A DNA stretch of 64,000 nucleotides from Afipia felis ATCC 53690. Its GTDB lineage: Bacteria; Pseudomonadota; Alphaproteobacteria; Rhizobiales; Xanthobacteraceae. The notes beneath the pieces are model-generated. The model saw only the letters and a program-made list of their open reading frames with translations, was not told where the DNA came from and did not search any database. How positions within the stretch are numbered: position 1 is the stretch's first letter; the number at the start of each line of letters is the position of its first letter. The position numbers were made by a program, and so were the translations under genes. The stretch lies in NCBI RefSeq assembly GCF_000314735.2, contig NZ_KB375270.1:3664001-3728000 (forward strand), given 5' to 3'. Below, piece after piece: positions 8,861-17,192 of this stretch.

Positions 8861-9395
8861 GCCAGTCCGGAAAAGTGCGTCCGATATTGGTGCGATCGTC
8901 TACGAGAACGACAGATATCCGGATGAGGTTTTCAAATGGATCGTCGGCGAATGCCGAGCCCGCGGTCTGGTACTGTCAGGCGTTCTGCAATACCCGGCGT
9001 TTGAGGGGGCGGACCAGAGTTGCGATGTTGTGCTCGAAGATATTGTAAGCGGGCGCCGTACTCTGTTGTTCGACGACCGTGGCCCGGGCGCGAGGGGATG
9101 TCGTCTCGATGTTGCGGCTTTGCTCGAAGCCGCAATGGAAATCGAGCGGAGCTTCGAGAATAACCCCTCGCTTCTTGTCCTGAACAAGTTCGGAAAAGTG
9201 GAGGCTGAGGGAGGAGGCATGTGCGGGCTGATCGCAAAGGCGCTTGAGCTCGGCATTCCTGTCGCGATCGGCGTTCCCGAACGTAACCTGGAGATTTGGC
9301 GAAGTTTCGCTGATGAGTTCTCGACCGAGTTGCCGGGAGACATCGATCAAATTGAGGGGTGGCTGGCGAGCCTCGGATATTGCTGTCCGCGATAG
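8829..9395 (+). CDS. DUF2478 domain protein
   Basis: A 188-residue protein matching the DUF2478 family, recognised by IGAIVYENDRYPDEV near the start, DVVLEDI, and LVLNKFGKVEAEGGGM around residue 120. Members resemble P-loop NTPases that have lost the classic Walker A and are usually found beside molybdate or nitrate reductase genes; the biochemical role is unknown. The ATG at 8829 lies inside mogA, giving a 32-base overlap; an upstream start at 8799 is possible but has no ribosome site and no homology. It is probably the last gene of the nar transcript. Confidence 0.82.
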   Translation: MFALHSTRGIEPVRKSASDIGAIVYENDRYPDEVFKWIVGECRARGLVLSGVLQYPAFEGADQSCDVVLEDIVSGRRTLLFDDRGPGARGCRLDVAALLEAAMEIERSFENNPSLLVLNKFGKVEAEGGGMCGLIAKALELGIPVAIGVPERNLEIWRSFADEFSTELPGDIDQIEGWLASLGYCCPR

Positions 9396-9434
9396 TAGAG
9401 AGGCTTTCTCGAAGAGTGAAGTGCGAGAACAAGA

Positions 9435-10190
9435 ATGCAGAACGAACGTTCGTCACGGCAGAGATTGATGGCGCAATCGACCCGTTCGGAATCTTCCGGC
9501 GACTCTCATCGCCGATGCCTGCACTGCCAGGCGCGCTCACTCAGCATATGTGCCGCACTCAATGCCACCGAGCTTCATGATCTGGAAAACCTCGGTCCGG
9601 AAATCAGTTTTGCATCCAAGGATATTTTGTTCTCGGAAGATGATAAGGCGCGTAACGTATTTAATCTGACGCAGGGTGTCGCTCGACTATATAAAATCAT
9701 GCCGGATGGACGACGTCAGATCGTCGGCTTCGCGTTGCCGGGAGATTTTCTGGGAGCGACACATTCTGAACGATACAATTTTTCGGCCGATGCTGTTACC
9801 CCCATTGCTGCCTGCCGATTTTCCAGAAGCAAGTTTTTACGGTTCGTCGAGGACAAACCAAACATCCTGCGTCGAATGCACGAATTCGAGACGCGGGAGC
9901 TTCATTTGGCCAGAAACCAGATGCTGCTGCTCGGAAGCAATTCGGCGGAGCAGAGAATTGCGCTGTTTCTCATCGGCTGGCGCGACCGGCTTGCGCGGTT
10001 AGGGGAAGTTCAAGAGACGATGCCGCTTCCGATGAGGAGACGGGATATCGCGGATTTTCTTGGCATGACGATTGAAACAGCCAGCCGCACGCTGAGGCGG
10101 CTTGAGCGGCAAAAGATCATTGTCATTGTCCGGAGGGGAGTTCGTTTGCTGAATCCCGCCGCGATCGAGGATCTGGCGTGGGCACGATGA
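9435..10190 (+). CDS. FnrN/FixK-type oxygen-sensing Crp/Fnr regulator
   Basis: A 251-residue Crp/Fnr family activator. Cys28, Cys31 and Cys39 (C-x2-C-x7-C) together with Cys127 are the four ligands expected for the oxygen-labile [4Fe-4S] cluster of rhizobial FnrN proteins. A cyclic-nucleotide-like domain follows (about 45-160), then a winged helix with ETASRTLRR (residues 214-222), whose E..SR triplet is that of FNR readers of TTGAT-N4-ATCAA sites. It lies 39 bases after DUF2478 and likely activates nar genes under low oxygen. I found no anaerobox in the short gap before it. FnrN versus FixK1 naming cannot be settled here. Confidence 0.92.
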   Translation: MQNERSSRQRLMAQSTRSESSGDSHRRCLHCQARSLSICAALNATELHDLENLGPEISFASKDILFSEDDKARNVFNLTQGVARLYKIMPDGRRQIVGFALPGDFLGATHSERYNFSADAVTPIAACRFSRSKFLRFVEDKPNILRRMHEFETRELHLARNQMLLLGSNSAEQRIALFLIGWRDRLARLGEVQETMPLPMRRRDIADFLGMTIETASRTLRRLERQKIIVIVRRGVRLLNPAAIEDLAWAR

Positions 10191-10216
10191 TGTGTTCGGA
10201 TGACCTCCGCGATGAG

Positions 10217-10245
10217 ATCGAGATGTTGATTCACGTCATCTCGAT
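10217..10245. terminator. Hairpin after fnrN-like gene
   Basis: ATCGAGAT (10217-10224) and ATCTCGAT (10238-10245) are perfect inverted repeats 27 bases after the regulator's stop. There is no T-run, so a factor-independent terminator is uncertain. The loop contains the FNR-like sequence listed separately. Confidence 0.4.
10226..10239 (+). promoter_or_regulatory. Possible FNR/NNR box upstream of nnrS
   Basis: TTGATTCACGTCAT matches the consensus TTGAT-N4-ATCAA at 8 of 10 fixed positions: the left half is perfect and the right half is GTCAT. It lies about 130 bases before the chosen nnrS start, and nnrS genes are usually driven by FNR/NNR regulators. The match is suggestive only. Confidence 0.35.
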
Positions 10246-10368
10246 AAGCCCGCCTTTTCATTATTGCATAACGTGATCCGGCCGTTGATCGTACAGATGT
10301 AATTCTTCGTTTCCCGAAGTGTGCGGATCAGTGAGTTGCTGGAGCGCCGGTCCAGCGTAGAGTGCAAA

Positions 10369-11550
10369 ATGACACAGCGTCCTCCGGGGTCGCGGCTCCG
10401 GGATTATCAGGGGCCCGCCATTTTATCCTTCGGGTTTCGGCCATTCTTCCTGTTAGGCGCAGTCTATGCAGGGCTCGCCATCCTGGTCTGGTTGCCGGTG
10501 TTTCTGGGCGAACTGACGTTACGAACTGCGTTCATTCCTCGCGATTGGCATGTGCATGAAATGCTGTACGGCTATCTGCCGGCAGTGATCACCGGGTTTC
10601 TGTTCACCGCGATCCCGAGCTGGACCGGACGGCTTCCGGTGCAGGGCACGCCGTTGCTTGTGCTGGTCATCGTGTGGCTGCTGGGGCGTTTTGCCGTGAC
10701 ATGTTCGGTCGAGATCGGCTGGCTCGCGGCCATGCTGATCGATGTTGGTTTTCTTGCGCTTATTGCCGCCGCTACCGCGCGTGAGGTTTTCGCTGGACGG
10801 AATTGGCGTAATCTCAAGGTTGTCGGGCTGGTCGTCCTTCTCCTCATCGGGAATATTGCTTTTCATCTTGAGGCACATATCTCGGGCACGGCGGATTACG
10901 GCATTCGCGTCGGGATCGCAGTCGTGGTCCTGCTCATCATGCTGATCGGCGGGCGCATCATTCCAAGTTTCACGCGTAACTGGCTGGTGCGTGAAAATCC
11001 CGGGCGTCTGCCGTCTCCCTTCGCAAGATTCGACATGGCGATTGTCATTCTGAGCGCCGCGATGCTCCTGGTGTGGGTTGTCCGTCAGGATGGTGGCCTT
11101 GTCGGCTGGTTGCTTGCAGCGGCTGGTGTTCTACACGTCATTCGTCTTGGCCGATGGGCCGGAGATCGCACATTGAAAGAGCGCCTCGTCCTGATCCTGC
11201 ATGTGGGCTATGCCTTCATCCCGGCCGGTTTTCTGCTGGCGTCGGCGGCGGCCTTCGATCTTGTTCCCGCAAGTGCCGCCATCCATGCATGGATGGCAGG
11301 AGGCGCCGGGGTCATGACGTTGGCGGTGATGACGCGTGCGAGCCTTGGCCACACCGGTCAGCAACTGACTGCTTCGTTGTCCACGCAGGGGATATACATA
11401 GCTATCGTAACCGCTGCGATTGCCCGCATCGGCGCAGTCATTTTTCCGGCTTGGAGCATGCCATTGCTTTACGTTGCTGCGCTTGCGTGGGTAGCCGCAT
11501 TTTTTGGGTTCGCAGTTTACTTCGGGCCGCTGCTCGTGAGACCGCGGTAG
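10369..11550 (+). CDS. nnrS: NnrS family haem-copper membrane protein
   Basis: A polytopic membrane protein of 393 residues (about 12 hydrophobic segments) of the NnrS family, linked to nitric oxide stress and denitrification. The N-terminal GFRPFFLLGA and the DWHVHEMLYGYLPAVITGF segment with its His residues are family hallmarks, as is the GRIIPSFTRNWL stretch in mid-protein and MTRASLGHTG near the end. The frame is open from a GTG at 10321; I prefer the ATG at 10369 because homology begins soon after and the extra 16 residues look random. It follows the FnrN-like gene and is convergent with the GntR gene. Confidence 0.92.
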   Translation: MTQRPPGSRLRDYQGPAILSFGFRPFFLLGAVYAGLAILVWLPVFLGELTLRTAFIPRDWHVHEMLYGYLPAVITGFLFTAIPSWTGRLPVQGTPLLVLVIVWLLGRFAVTCSVEIGWLAAMLIDVGFLALIAAATAREVFAGRNWRNLKVVGLVVLLLIGNIAFHLEAHISGTADYGIRVGIAVVVLLIMLIGGRIIPSFTRNWLVRENPGRLPSPFARFDMAIVILSAAMLLVWVVRQDGGLVGWLLAAAGVLHVIRLGRWAGDRTLKERLVLILHVGYAFIPAGFLLASAAAFDLVPASAAIHAWMAGGAGVMTLAVMTRASLGHTGQQLTASLSTQGIYIAIVTAAIARIGAVIFPAWSMPLLYVAALAWVAAFFGFAVYFGPLLVRPR

Positions 11551-11568
11551 CCGCCCATCCGAACTCGC

Positions 11569-12378
11569 TCAGGCGTTTTTCTTCTTTGACCGTTCAGATG
11601 CGGGTTTTTGCTGAGGGCGTTTTGCCTGGACGTTGACGCTCAGTTGGTAGACTTCCGGCAGCAGGTAATGGATCGTTCGCTCAATGGCCTCACCCTTCGC
11701 GTCGTATGAAATTCGCTCGAGAGAGAGAAGAGGCGTTGTCGGCGAAACGCCGAGTCGCCCGGCGAGAATGTGATCCGGTAATGCGCTGCTGATGTTGAAC
11801 GATGCGCGATAGGGCTCAACGCCAAGGCGCTCCCGCAAAATCTGATAGACGCCGAGGCAGGCGGTGTCGGCCTTGCTGATGCGCTCGCCGAGATGCGGCG
11901 GAATGGCGATTTGAAGAAAGCCGTGCGGCGTGCCGCCTGTCTCGTAAAGCCGTTCATAGAGAAGCACGCTTTGCGCCGGCGCGAAGCACTCTGGCACCTG
12001 TTTCTCGGTCCCCCAATAGAAATCGACGAGATGCGCCGTCACCTGTTCGCCTGACGCTGCAAAGGCATCCATGAACGGGCCGAGTCGGTCGATCTCATAA
12101 GTAATGTGCGGACGAGGCGGGGCGATGAAGGTCCCCTTGCCCTGTCGGCGAATGAGCAGGCCCTGATCGACGAGAGTTTGGATGGCCCGACGCACGGTGA
12201 CCCGGCTCAGACCATAGGTCTGGCAGATGGCTTCCTCGGTTGGCAGTTGCTCACCCGGCGGGTGGGTCGCCAGAAATTCCGTCCGCAACCTGGCGCTGAG
12301 CTGTTCGTGCAGCGCACGCGGATCGCCGCGGCGCAAATTTGCGGCCTCGCCGGTCGCGGTCCTTGACTTGGCTTTCAT
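11569..12378 (-). CDS. GntR/HutC-family transcriptional regulator (UTRA domain)
   Basis: A 269-residue regulator with an N-terminal winged helix (about residues 20-90, with LPTEEAICQTYGLSRVTVRR as the recognition region) and a C-terminal UTRA ligand-binding domain of the HutC/FarR type (about 110-250). The C-terminal tail is Lys-rich. It diverges from the TRAP transporter genes, and the 102-base gap holds a palindromic TAATAggTATTA. The simplest reading is a repressor of the TRAP-aconitase X operon released by the substrate or an intermediate. Confidence 0.93.
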   Translation of the reverse strand: MKAKSRTATGEAANLRRGDPRALHEQLSARLRTEFLATHPPGEQLPTEEAICQTYGLSRVTVRRAIQTLVDQGLLIRRQGKGTFIAPPRPHITYEIDRLGPFMDAFAASGEQVTAHLVDFYWGTEKQVPECFAPAQSVLLYERLYETGGTPHGFLQIAIPPHLGERISKADTACLGVYQILRERLGVEPYRASFNISSALPDHILAGRLGVSPTTPLLSLERISYDAKGEAIERTIHYLLPEVYQLSVNVQAKRPQQKPASERSKKKNA

Positions 12379-12397
12379 AGTTGTCTCATATTGTATC

Positions 12398-12409
12398 TAA
12401 TAGGTATTA
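12398..12409. promoter_or_regulatory. Candidate GntR operator
   Basis: TAATAGGTATTA is a 5-2-5 inverted repeat in an AT-rich patch between the divergent regulator and TRAP genes. It lies 20 bases from the regulator's start codon, a typical place for a HutC-type operator that controls both directions. Confidence 0.5.
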
Positions 12410-12480
12410 TAACGTCTTCCGATCATAAAGATAAGCCGGAAAACCGGCATCAGGAAACGCCAAATAGAGGGGAGGGAGTA

Positions 12481-13551
12481 GTGGGTAAAGTCCATACACG
12501 CCAGTGCAATCTGACTTCAGGATGGTTTCTCGAACTGCGCCGAAGGAGCGAGATCGTGCTCCGTTACGGGGCGCTTTCACTCGCGCTTGCTGTCAGCGCT
12601 GTCGCAAACGCTTCGGCACAGGAGAAGATCACGCTTTCGCTTGCGACCTGGGGTGCTTCCTCGCATCCGCAAGTGAAGGTCTACGCGCATGTGTTCATGG
12701 ATGAAGTGAAAAAGCGCACGAACGGTCAGGTCGAGTGGAAGTTCTTCCCCGACGACACGCTCGTGAAGCAGGCTTTCGTGCCGAGCGCTGTGCCCGGTGG
12801 TCAGGTCGACATTTCGCTTACGACACTCGACAGCTGGGCCGGCCGGATTCCGCAGGTTTCGATTGCTGCAAGTCCGCTCTGGACGCTGACGATGGAAGAC
12901 AGCCAGAAGGCGCTCGCGCCGGGCCAGCCGTTGTTTGTCTATTTCGACAAGCTCATGGCGAAGCAGAACACCAAGCTTCTTGCCCTGTTCGATATCGGTG
13001 CGCCGGCGTTCTTCTGTAAGTTTGCGTGCCTGCTGCCCGAGTCGATGAAAGGGCACACGATGCGCGGCTATTCGAAGGGCGCGTCGGAAAGCATGAAAGC
13101 GGTCGGAATCGCGCCGGTCACGATGGGCGTTGCCGACGTCTACTCCGCCCTGCAGCGTGGTGCGATCGACGGTGCACTCGGCGGTTTGCAAGGCGCTTAC
13201 GGCTTGAAGCATTTCGAGGTCACGGATCATGTACTCGGCAGCGGCGGCATGCTTGGTGCGCTCGTGAATGGCTTCCTCATGAACAAATCGCGCTTCGAAA
13301 AACTGCCCGCGAACGTACAGAAAGCCCTCCTCGAAGCGAATGTTGTTGCAAGCGAAGCCAACAACAAGGAGCTCGATCGCAGCTACAAGGCCTATCTCGC
13401 CGACCTCAAGGCAAAAGGTTTGACGGTCAATGTCCTCACGCCTGGCACGCCTGAATGGAAGGCGTGGTCCGACGCGTTGAAAGAACATCGCGAGGATCTC
13501 ACGAAGAAATTCCCCCCTGAACTCGTTGCGATGATGAAGTCTGGAAGCTGA
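12481..13551 (+). CDS. TRAP transporter solute-binding protein (DctP type)
   Basis: Periplasmic receptor of a tripartite ATP-independent transporter, 356 residues. A GTG start at 12481 is chosen because GGGGAGGGA stands a few bases upstream; a second GTG at 12556 would give a shorter signal peptide. The N-terminus has basic residues, then a hydrophobic stretch ending ANASAQ, a signal peptidase I site. The mature part shows DctP features: ITLSLATWG, MDEVKKRTNGQVEWKFF, and MGVADVYSALQRGAIDGA near residue 215. The substrate is probably a carboxylate or amino-acid derivative; neighbouring aconitase X suggests hydroxyproline-like acids. Confidence 0.92.
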   Translation: MGKVHTRQCNLTSGWFLELRRRSEIVLRYGALSLALAVSAVANASAQEKITLSLATWGASSHPQVKVYAHVFMDEVKKRTNGQVEWKFFPDDTLVKQAFVPSAVPGGQVDISLTTLDSWAGRIPQVSIAASPLWTLTMEDSQKALAPGQPLFVYFDKLMAKQNTKLLALFDIGAPAFFCKFACLLPESMKGHTMRGYSKGASESMKAVGIAPVTMGVADVYSALQRGAIDGALGGLQGAYGLKHFEVTDHVLGSGGMLGALVNGFLMNKSRFEKLPANVQKALLEANVVASEANNKELDRSYKAYLADLKAKGLTVNVLTPGTPEWKAWSDALKEHREDLTKKFPPELVAMMKSGS

Positions 13552-13559
13552 CACAGGCG

Positions 13560-13580
13560 GAGAGGGGCAATGCCCCTCTC
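13560..13580. other. Intercistronic hairpin between TRAP receptor and permease genes
   Basis: GAGAGGGGC (13560-13568) and GCCCCTCTC (13572-13580) form a perfect 9-bp stem with an AAT loop. It lies 8 bases after the receptor stop and before the ribosome site of the next gene. Such hairpins often stabilise the upstream message so that the binding protein is made in excess. Confidence 0.65.
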
Positions 13581-13599
13581 ATGAGGGGAGGAAAACGCC

Positions 13600-14085
13600 A
13601 TGTTACTTCAGATGATCGATTTCGCGACGCGCACTCTGACGGTGATAAGTGCTGCCATCATCGGTGTGCTTGCTTTTCTTGTTTCGTTCGATGCGATTAC
13701 CCGCACGTTGCGCATACCCTCAATTTGGGTATTCGACGTATCGCTTTATCTGCTGATCGCGGCCGGATTTCTCGGCAGCGCCTACGCATTGCGCTCCGGT
13801 TCGCATTTTCGGATGGTGATATTCGCCGATATGCTTGGGCCAGCCGGTCGCCGCTGGGCGGATCGTATCGCATATTTTGCAACATTCGCTTTTGCGGTGA
13901 TGATGACGTGGCTGACCGCCGGTTACGTCCTCGACAATTATAACGCGGGATACACGTCCGGTACGATTCTGGACGCACCGCTTTGGATCCCGCAATCCGT
14001 CATGCCGATCGGTGCTTTTGTGCTGGCGCTCGAAGCGCTCAGCTCGCTCATCCGTGACGATTATCCTAGTGTAGTCGAGGGCTGA
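13600..14085 (+). CDS. TRAP transporter small permease (DctQ type)
   Basis: A 161-residue membrane protein with four hydrophobic segments, the expected size and topology of the TRAP Q subunit. It keeps the family's Asp/Arg motif early (SFDAITRTL) and GSHFRMVIFADML around residues 67-79. It starts at ATG 13600 after AGGGGAGGAAAACGCC and ends 3 bases before the large permease, so the two are translated together and work as one permease with the receptor upstream. Confidence 0.92.
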   Translation: MLLQMIDFATRTLTVISAAIIGVLAFLVSFDAITRTLRIPSIWVFDVSLYLLIAAGFLGSAYALRSGSHFRMVIFADMLGPAGRRWADRIAYFATFAFAVMMTWLTAGYVLDNYNAGYTSGTILDAPLWIPQSVMPIGAFVLALEALSSLIRDDYPSVVEG

Positions 14086-14088
14086 GCG

Positions 14089-15363
14089 ATGGCGACAGGA
14101 ATTCTCATCGTTCTTCTTTTTCTTTTGCTGATGGCCATGAGCCTGCCGGTTTTCGTGGCGATGGCTCTCGCGGGATTTGCAGGCTTTGTCCTGGCTCATG
14201 GCTGGACGACCGCGCTCTACGGCTTCACCGAGACGGTATGGCAGTCCACCCACGTATACGAATTGATCGCCATCCCGCTCTTCATTCTGACCGGCACGAT
14301 CATGCAGCAGAGCGGGGCGGGCCGCGATCTCTATCTGGTCGTCAACGCTTTCGCCGGTCGCGTGCGCAATGCCTCGGGCATCGCCACGATCATTGCTTGC
14401 GGCATATTCGCGGCTATTTGCGGTTCGTCGATCGCCACGGCGGCGACGGTCGGCTATGTCGCCATTCCGGCGCTCAAGGAAGCCGGTTACGGTGATACGC
14501 GAGCCGGCGGCTTTGTCGCGGCGGGTGGAACGCTCGGGATTCTCATTCCGCCGTCCATCCCGATGATCCTTTACGGCATCATCACCGATACCTCGATCGG
14601 GCAATTGTTCATTGCCGGCGTCATTCCCGGCATTCTGATGATGATCGTGTTCGCGATCTATGCCTGGCGCTCGCATCCGCAGATCGAATCTGTCCCAGTT
14701 GCGAAAGGTCAGCATTGGGTGCTGCTTCGGCGCAGCATCGGCGTCATTCTGCTGCCGCCAGTGATCATCGGAGCAATTTACCTCGGCGTGTTTACGCCGA
14801 CCGAGGTTGGTGCGCTTGCGGTGCTCTACGTGCTTGCACTCGGGATGCTGCAAAGCAGGTTGACCTTCGATAACACCTGGCGCGCCGTGCTCAGCGCCAC
14901 ACGAACCAGCGTCATGCTGCTGATGTTGATCATCTTCGGTCAGTATTTCGCGCATTACCTGACTTACGAAGAAGTGCCGCAGACCATTGCGAAGGCGATT
15001 GCGGGTGTTCCCGGCGGTCATTTCGTGACGCTCTCCCTCGTCGTGCTGGGTTATCTCGTGATGGGGATGTTTCTGGAATCAGCGGCGATGCTGCTGATCT
15101 CGGTGCCGATTTTCTTCCCCGTCGCGATGCATCTCGGCATGCATCCGCTGACCTTCGGTATATTTGCGGTGATGGCGATGGAAATCGCGCAAATCTCGCC
15201 GCCGGTCGGAATCAATCTTTTCACCATCCACGGCATCAGCCGCATTCCGCTCGAAAAGCTGGCGCGCGGTGTGATGCCGTTCATCCTGACGCAGATCGTC
15301 TTTCTCTACCTTGTCTACTACCTGCCGGAGATCGTCCTCTGGCTACCGGAGCGTATGAAATGA
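14089..15363 (+). CDS. TRAP transporter large permease (DctM type)
   Basis: The 424-residue ion-coupled transport subunit with about 12 membrane segments. Family signatures include IPLFILTGTIMQQSG, ICGSSIATAATVG, GGTLGILIPPSIPMILYG and EIAQISPPVGINLF. It is driven by a sodium or proton gradient and takes solute from the DctP-type receptor. Its stop overlaps the aconitase X large-subunit start by 4 bases (ATGA), a strong sign that uptake and the dehydratase serve the same substrate. Confidence 0.95.
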   Translation: MATGILIVLLFLLLMAMSLPVFVAMALAGFAGFVLAHGWTTALYGFTETVWQSTHVYELIAIPLFILTGTIMQQSGAGRDLYLVVNAFAGRVRNASGIATIIACGIFAAICGSSIATAATVGYVAIPALKEAGYGDTRAGGFVAAGGTLGILIPPSIPMILYGIITDTSIGQLFIAGVIPGILMMIVFAIYAWRSHPQIESVPVAKGQHWVLLRRSIGVILLPPVIIGAIYLGVFTPTEVGALAVLYVLALGMLQSRLTFDNTWRAVLSATRTSVMLLMLIIFGQYFAHYLTYEEVPQTIAKAIAGVPGGHFVTLSLVVLGYLVMGMFLESAAMLLISVPIFFPVAMHLGMHPLTFGIFAVMAMEIAQISPPVGINLFTIHGISRIPLEKLARGVMPFILTQIVFLYLVYYLPEIVLWLPERMK

Positions 15364-16607
15364 AGTTGACGGACTACGAACAGTCGCTGCTTGCTGGCGA
15401 AGCGGGCCCATTGCGTCAATGGGCCATGGATCACCAACTCAAGGTCGGCCGTTATCTTGGTGCCAAGGATATGGTGCCCGTACTGCAGGCGCATGTGATG
15501 GCCGATACTGAATCTCTCGGCAAGGCCGGCGTCGAGTGGCTCGAGGGCTGGGCGAAATTGCCTGAAAAGGAGCGGCTCGTCTGTATTCCGACCATCACGG
15601 ACCCGCGCGGTACGGACTTCGCCGCGGCGAATCGCCTGAAGCAGCAATCGTGGATGGTCGATCTCGAACGTCGTGCGATCGACGCCTTTCAATCGCTCGG
15701 CGTGTTGATGACGGATACCTGCATCAATTATCAGACGATCATGCCGCCGGTTCGCGGAGAGCACGTCGCTTATGGCGATACGGGCGTCGTGATCTATTCC
15801 AACAGCGTTTGCGGCGCGCGCTCGAATTTCGAGGGCGGCCCGTCGGCCCTGAGTGCCGGATTGACCGGGCGGACGCCGCGTTATGGTTTCCATCTCGACC
15901 AGCATCGCCAGGCGACATTGGTGGTCAATGTCAACTGGACGCCGCGCGAACTCAACGAGTGGGGCGCGCTGGGCGCCTACATTGGCAGGCTCGCGGGCGA
16001 CTATTGGCAGGTGCCGGCGGTTGTCGGCATCGATCACTCGCCGACCTCCGACGAGATGAAGCACTTTGGCGCGGCGATGGCGAGCTTCGGCTCGGTCGCG
16101 CTGTTTCACATCGTTGGGGTGACGCCCGAGGCGCCGACGCTCAAGGATGTCGCGCCGAATGCTGCATCGCTGCGCACTTATAATGTCACCGAAGCCGATG
16201 TGCGTGGCCTGCAGGCGTCTTACGGCGGAGCGATCGACAAGGTTGATATCGTGGTGTTCTCCGCACCGCAGCTTAGCCTCGTGGAACTGCGGCAGATTGC
16301 GATCCTGCTTGAGGGGCGCAAGACGAAAATCCCGACGCTCGCCATCACGAGCCCGCAGGTGAAGCCGGATGCTGACCGCATGGGTATCACCGCGAAGATC
16401 GAAGCCTCCGGCGCCAGCGTGTTGTCCGGCATGTGCTTCTACCAGAGTTACGCAAGAGAAATGGCGGAATCCAACGGCTGGAAGAGGCTGGCGACGAACT
16501 CCGCCAAGCTCACCAACATTCTCGGCGGTTACGGTTATACGCCCGCGCTGCTCTCGATGGAAAAATGCATTGATGTCGCGTGCGACGGCGGAAGGTTGAG
16601 CAAATGA
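15360..16607 (+). CDS. Aconitase X large (catalytic) subunit
   Basis: A 415-residue aconitase X (former DUF521) protein. Diagnostic stretches are TDTCINYQTIMPP (Cys121), the SNSVCGARSNFEGG region (Cys151), LTGRTPRYGFH and SGMCFYQ (Cys359); these cysteines are candidate Fe-S ligands. In bacteria, characterised aconitase X enzymes act as cis-3-hydroxy-L-proline dehydratases; in archaea, a related type dehydrates mevalonate 5-phosphate. Two separate subunits here indicate a type II arrangement. It is translationally coupled at both ends. No proline racemase or imine reductase lies nearby, so the exact substrate is open. Confidence 0.9.
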   Translation: MKLTDYEQSLLAGEAGPLRQWAMDHQLKVGRYLGAKDMVPVLQAHVMADTESLGKAGVEWLEGWAKLPEKERLVCIPTITDPRGTDFAAANRLKQQSWMVDLERRAIDAFQSLGVLMTDTCINYQTIMPPVRGEHVAYGDTGVVIYSNSVCGARSNFEGGPSALSAGLTGRTPRYGFHLDQHRQATLVVNVNWTPRELNEWGALGAYIGRLAGDYWQVPAVVGIDHSPTSDEMKHFGAAMASFGSVALFHIVGVTPEAPTLKDVAPNAASLRTYNVTEADVRGLQASYGGAIDKVDIVVFSAPQLSLVELRQIAILLEGRKTKIPTLAITSPQVKPDADRMGITAKIEASGASVLSGMCFYQSYAREMAESNGWKRLATNSAKLTNILGGYGYTPALLSMEKCIDVACDGGRLSK

Positions 16608-17017
16608 GTGATCAGATTTTTTACGCAAAATCAGGAATGGGCCAGAAGATCGTAGGCCAGGCATTGGTCGCCAAGGACGGTTTTTCCGCGCGATATGATC
16701 TCGATCGGATCAAAGGTGTCTTCTCCAGGCCGGAACACAAGCTGGCAGGCGAGAATTACAATGGTCGGATCCTCATTCTCGATGCTGCCAAGGGCGGTGT
16801 CGCGACCGCGTGGATGCTCTACGAGATGGCATCGCGTAAAATCATTCCGGCGGCGCTTGTTCTGAACGCCGTGAATCCGATCATGGTGCAGGGTGCTGCG
16901 CTCGCGGGCGTGACGCTGCTTTCCGGATTCGATGTCGACATCACGCGCTCCATTGCAAACGGCGCGAAGGTTGAGATCGAGCCTGGCGGCGATCAGCCGT
17001 TTATTCGGGTGGTTTAA
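16604..17017 (+). CDS. Aconitase X small (swivel-domain) subunit
   Basis: A 137-residue protein of the former DUF126 family, the swivelling domain partner of aconitase X. It shows GQALVAKDGFSARYDLD near the start, ENYNGRILIL, and LNAVNPIMVQGAALAGV around residues 85-102. The ATG at 16604 overlaps the large-subunit stop (ATGA); the frame extends upstream but that part lies inside the partner gene. The two polypeptides are expected to form one active site. It is the last gene of the TRAP operon, followed by a strong hairpin. Confidence 0.9.
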   Translation: MSDQIFYAKSGMGQKIVGQALVAKDGFSARYDLDRIKGVFSRPEHKLAGENYNGRILILDAAKGGVATAWMLYEMASRKIIPAALVLNAVNPIMVQGAALAGVTLLSGFDVDITRSIANGAKVEIEPGGDQPFIRVV

Positions 17018-17102
17018 CGAAGGCTTCTTGTGACGAGCGTCAGGCCGGGTCTTTCTCTGGCTGGCTCGGCGGTCGCCCAATTTTTGTGGTCAGTGCTGGA
17101 TT

Positions 17103-17135
17103 GAAACGCCGGCTGCATGTTGCAGCCGGCGTTTC
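17103..17135. terminator. Strong hairpin after the aconitase X operon
   Basis: GAAACGCCGGCTGCA (17103-17117) and TGCAGCCGGCGTTTC (17121-17135) form a perfect 15-bp stem with a 3-base loop. It lies between convergent genes and may end transcription from both sides, although there is no long T-run. Confidence 0.75.
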
Positions 17136-17192
17136 GCTTAGGAGTACACCGCGATAGGGTCAGCGAGGTTGTTGACGGTCAATCTTGCTTCC

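Noticed and set aside
9396..9434. Search for an anaerobox in front of the FnrN-like gene
   Set aside because: The 39-base gap contains no TTGAT-N4-ATCAA or close variant, so autoregulation cannot be supported here.
10305..10319. CTTCG/CGAAG small hairpin upstream of nnrS
   Set aside because: Only a 5-bp stem; expected by chance.
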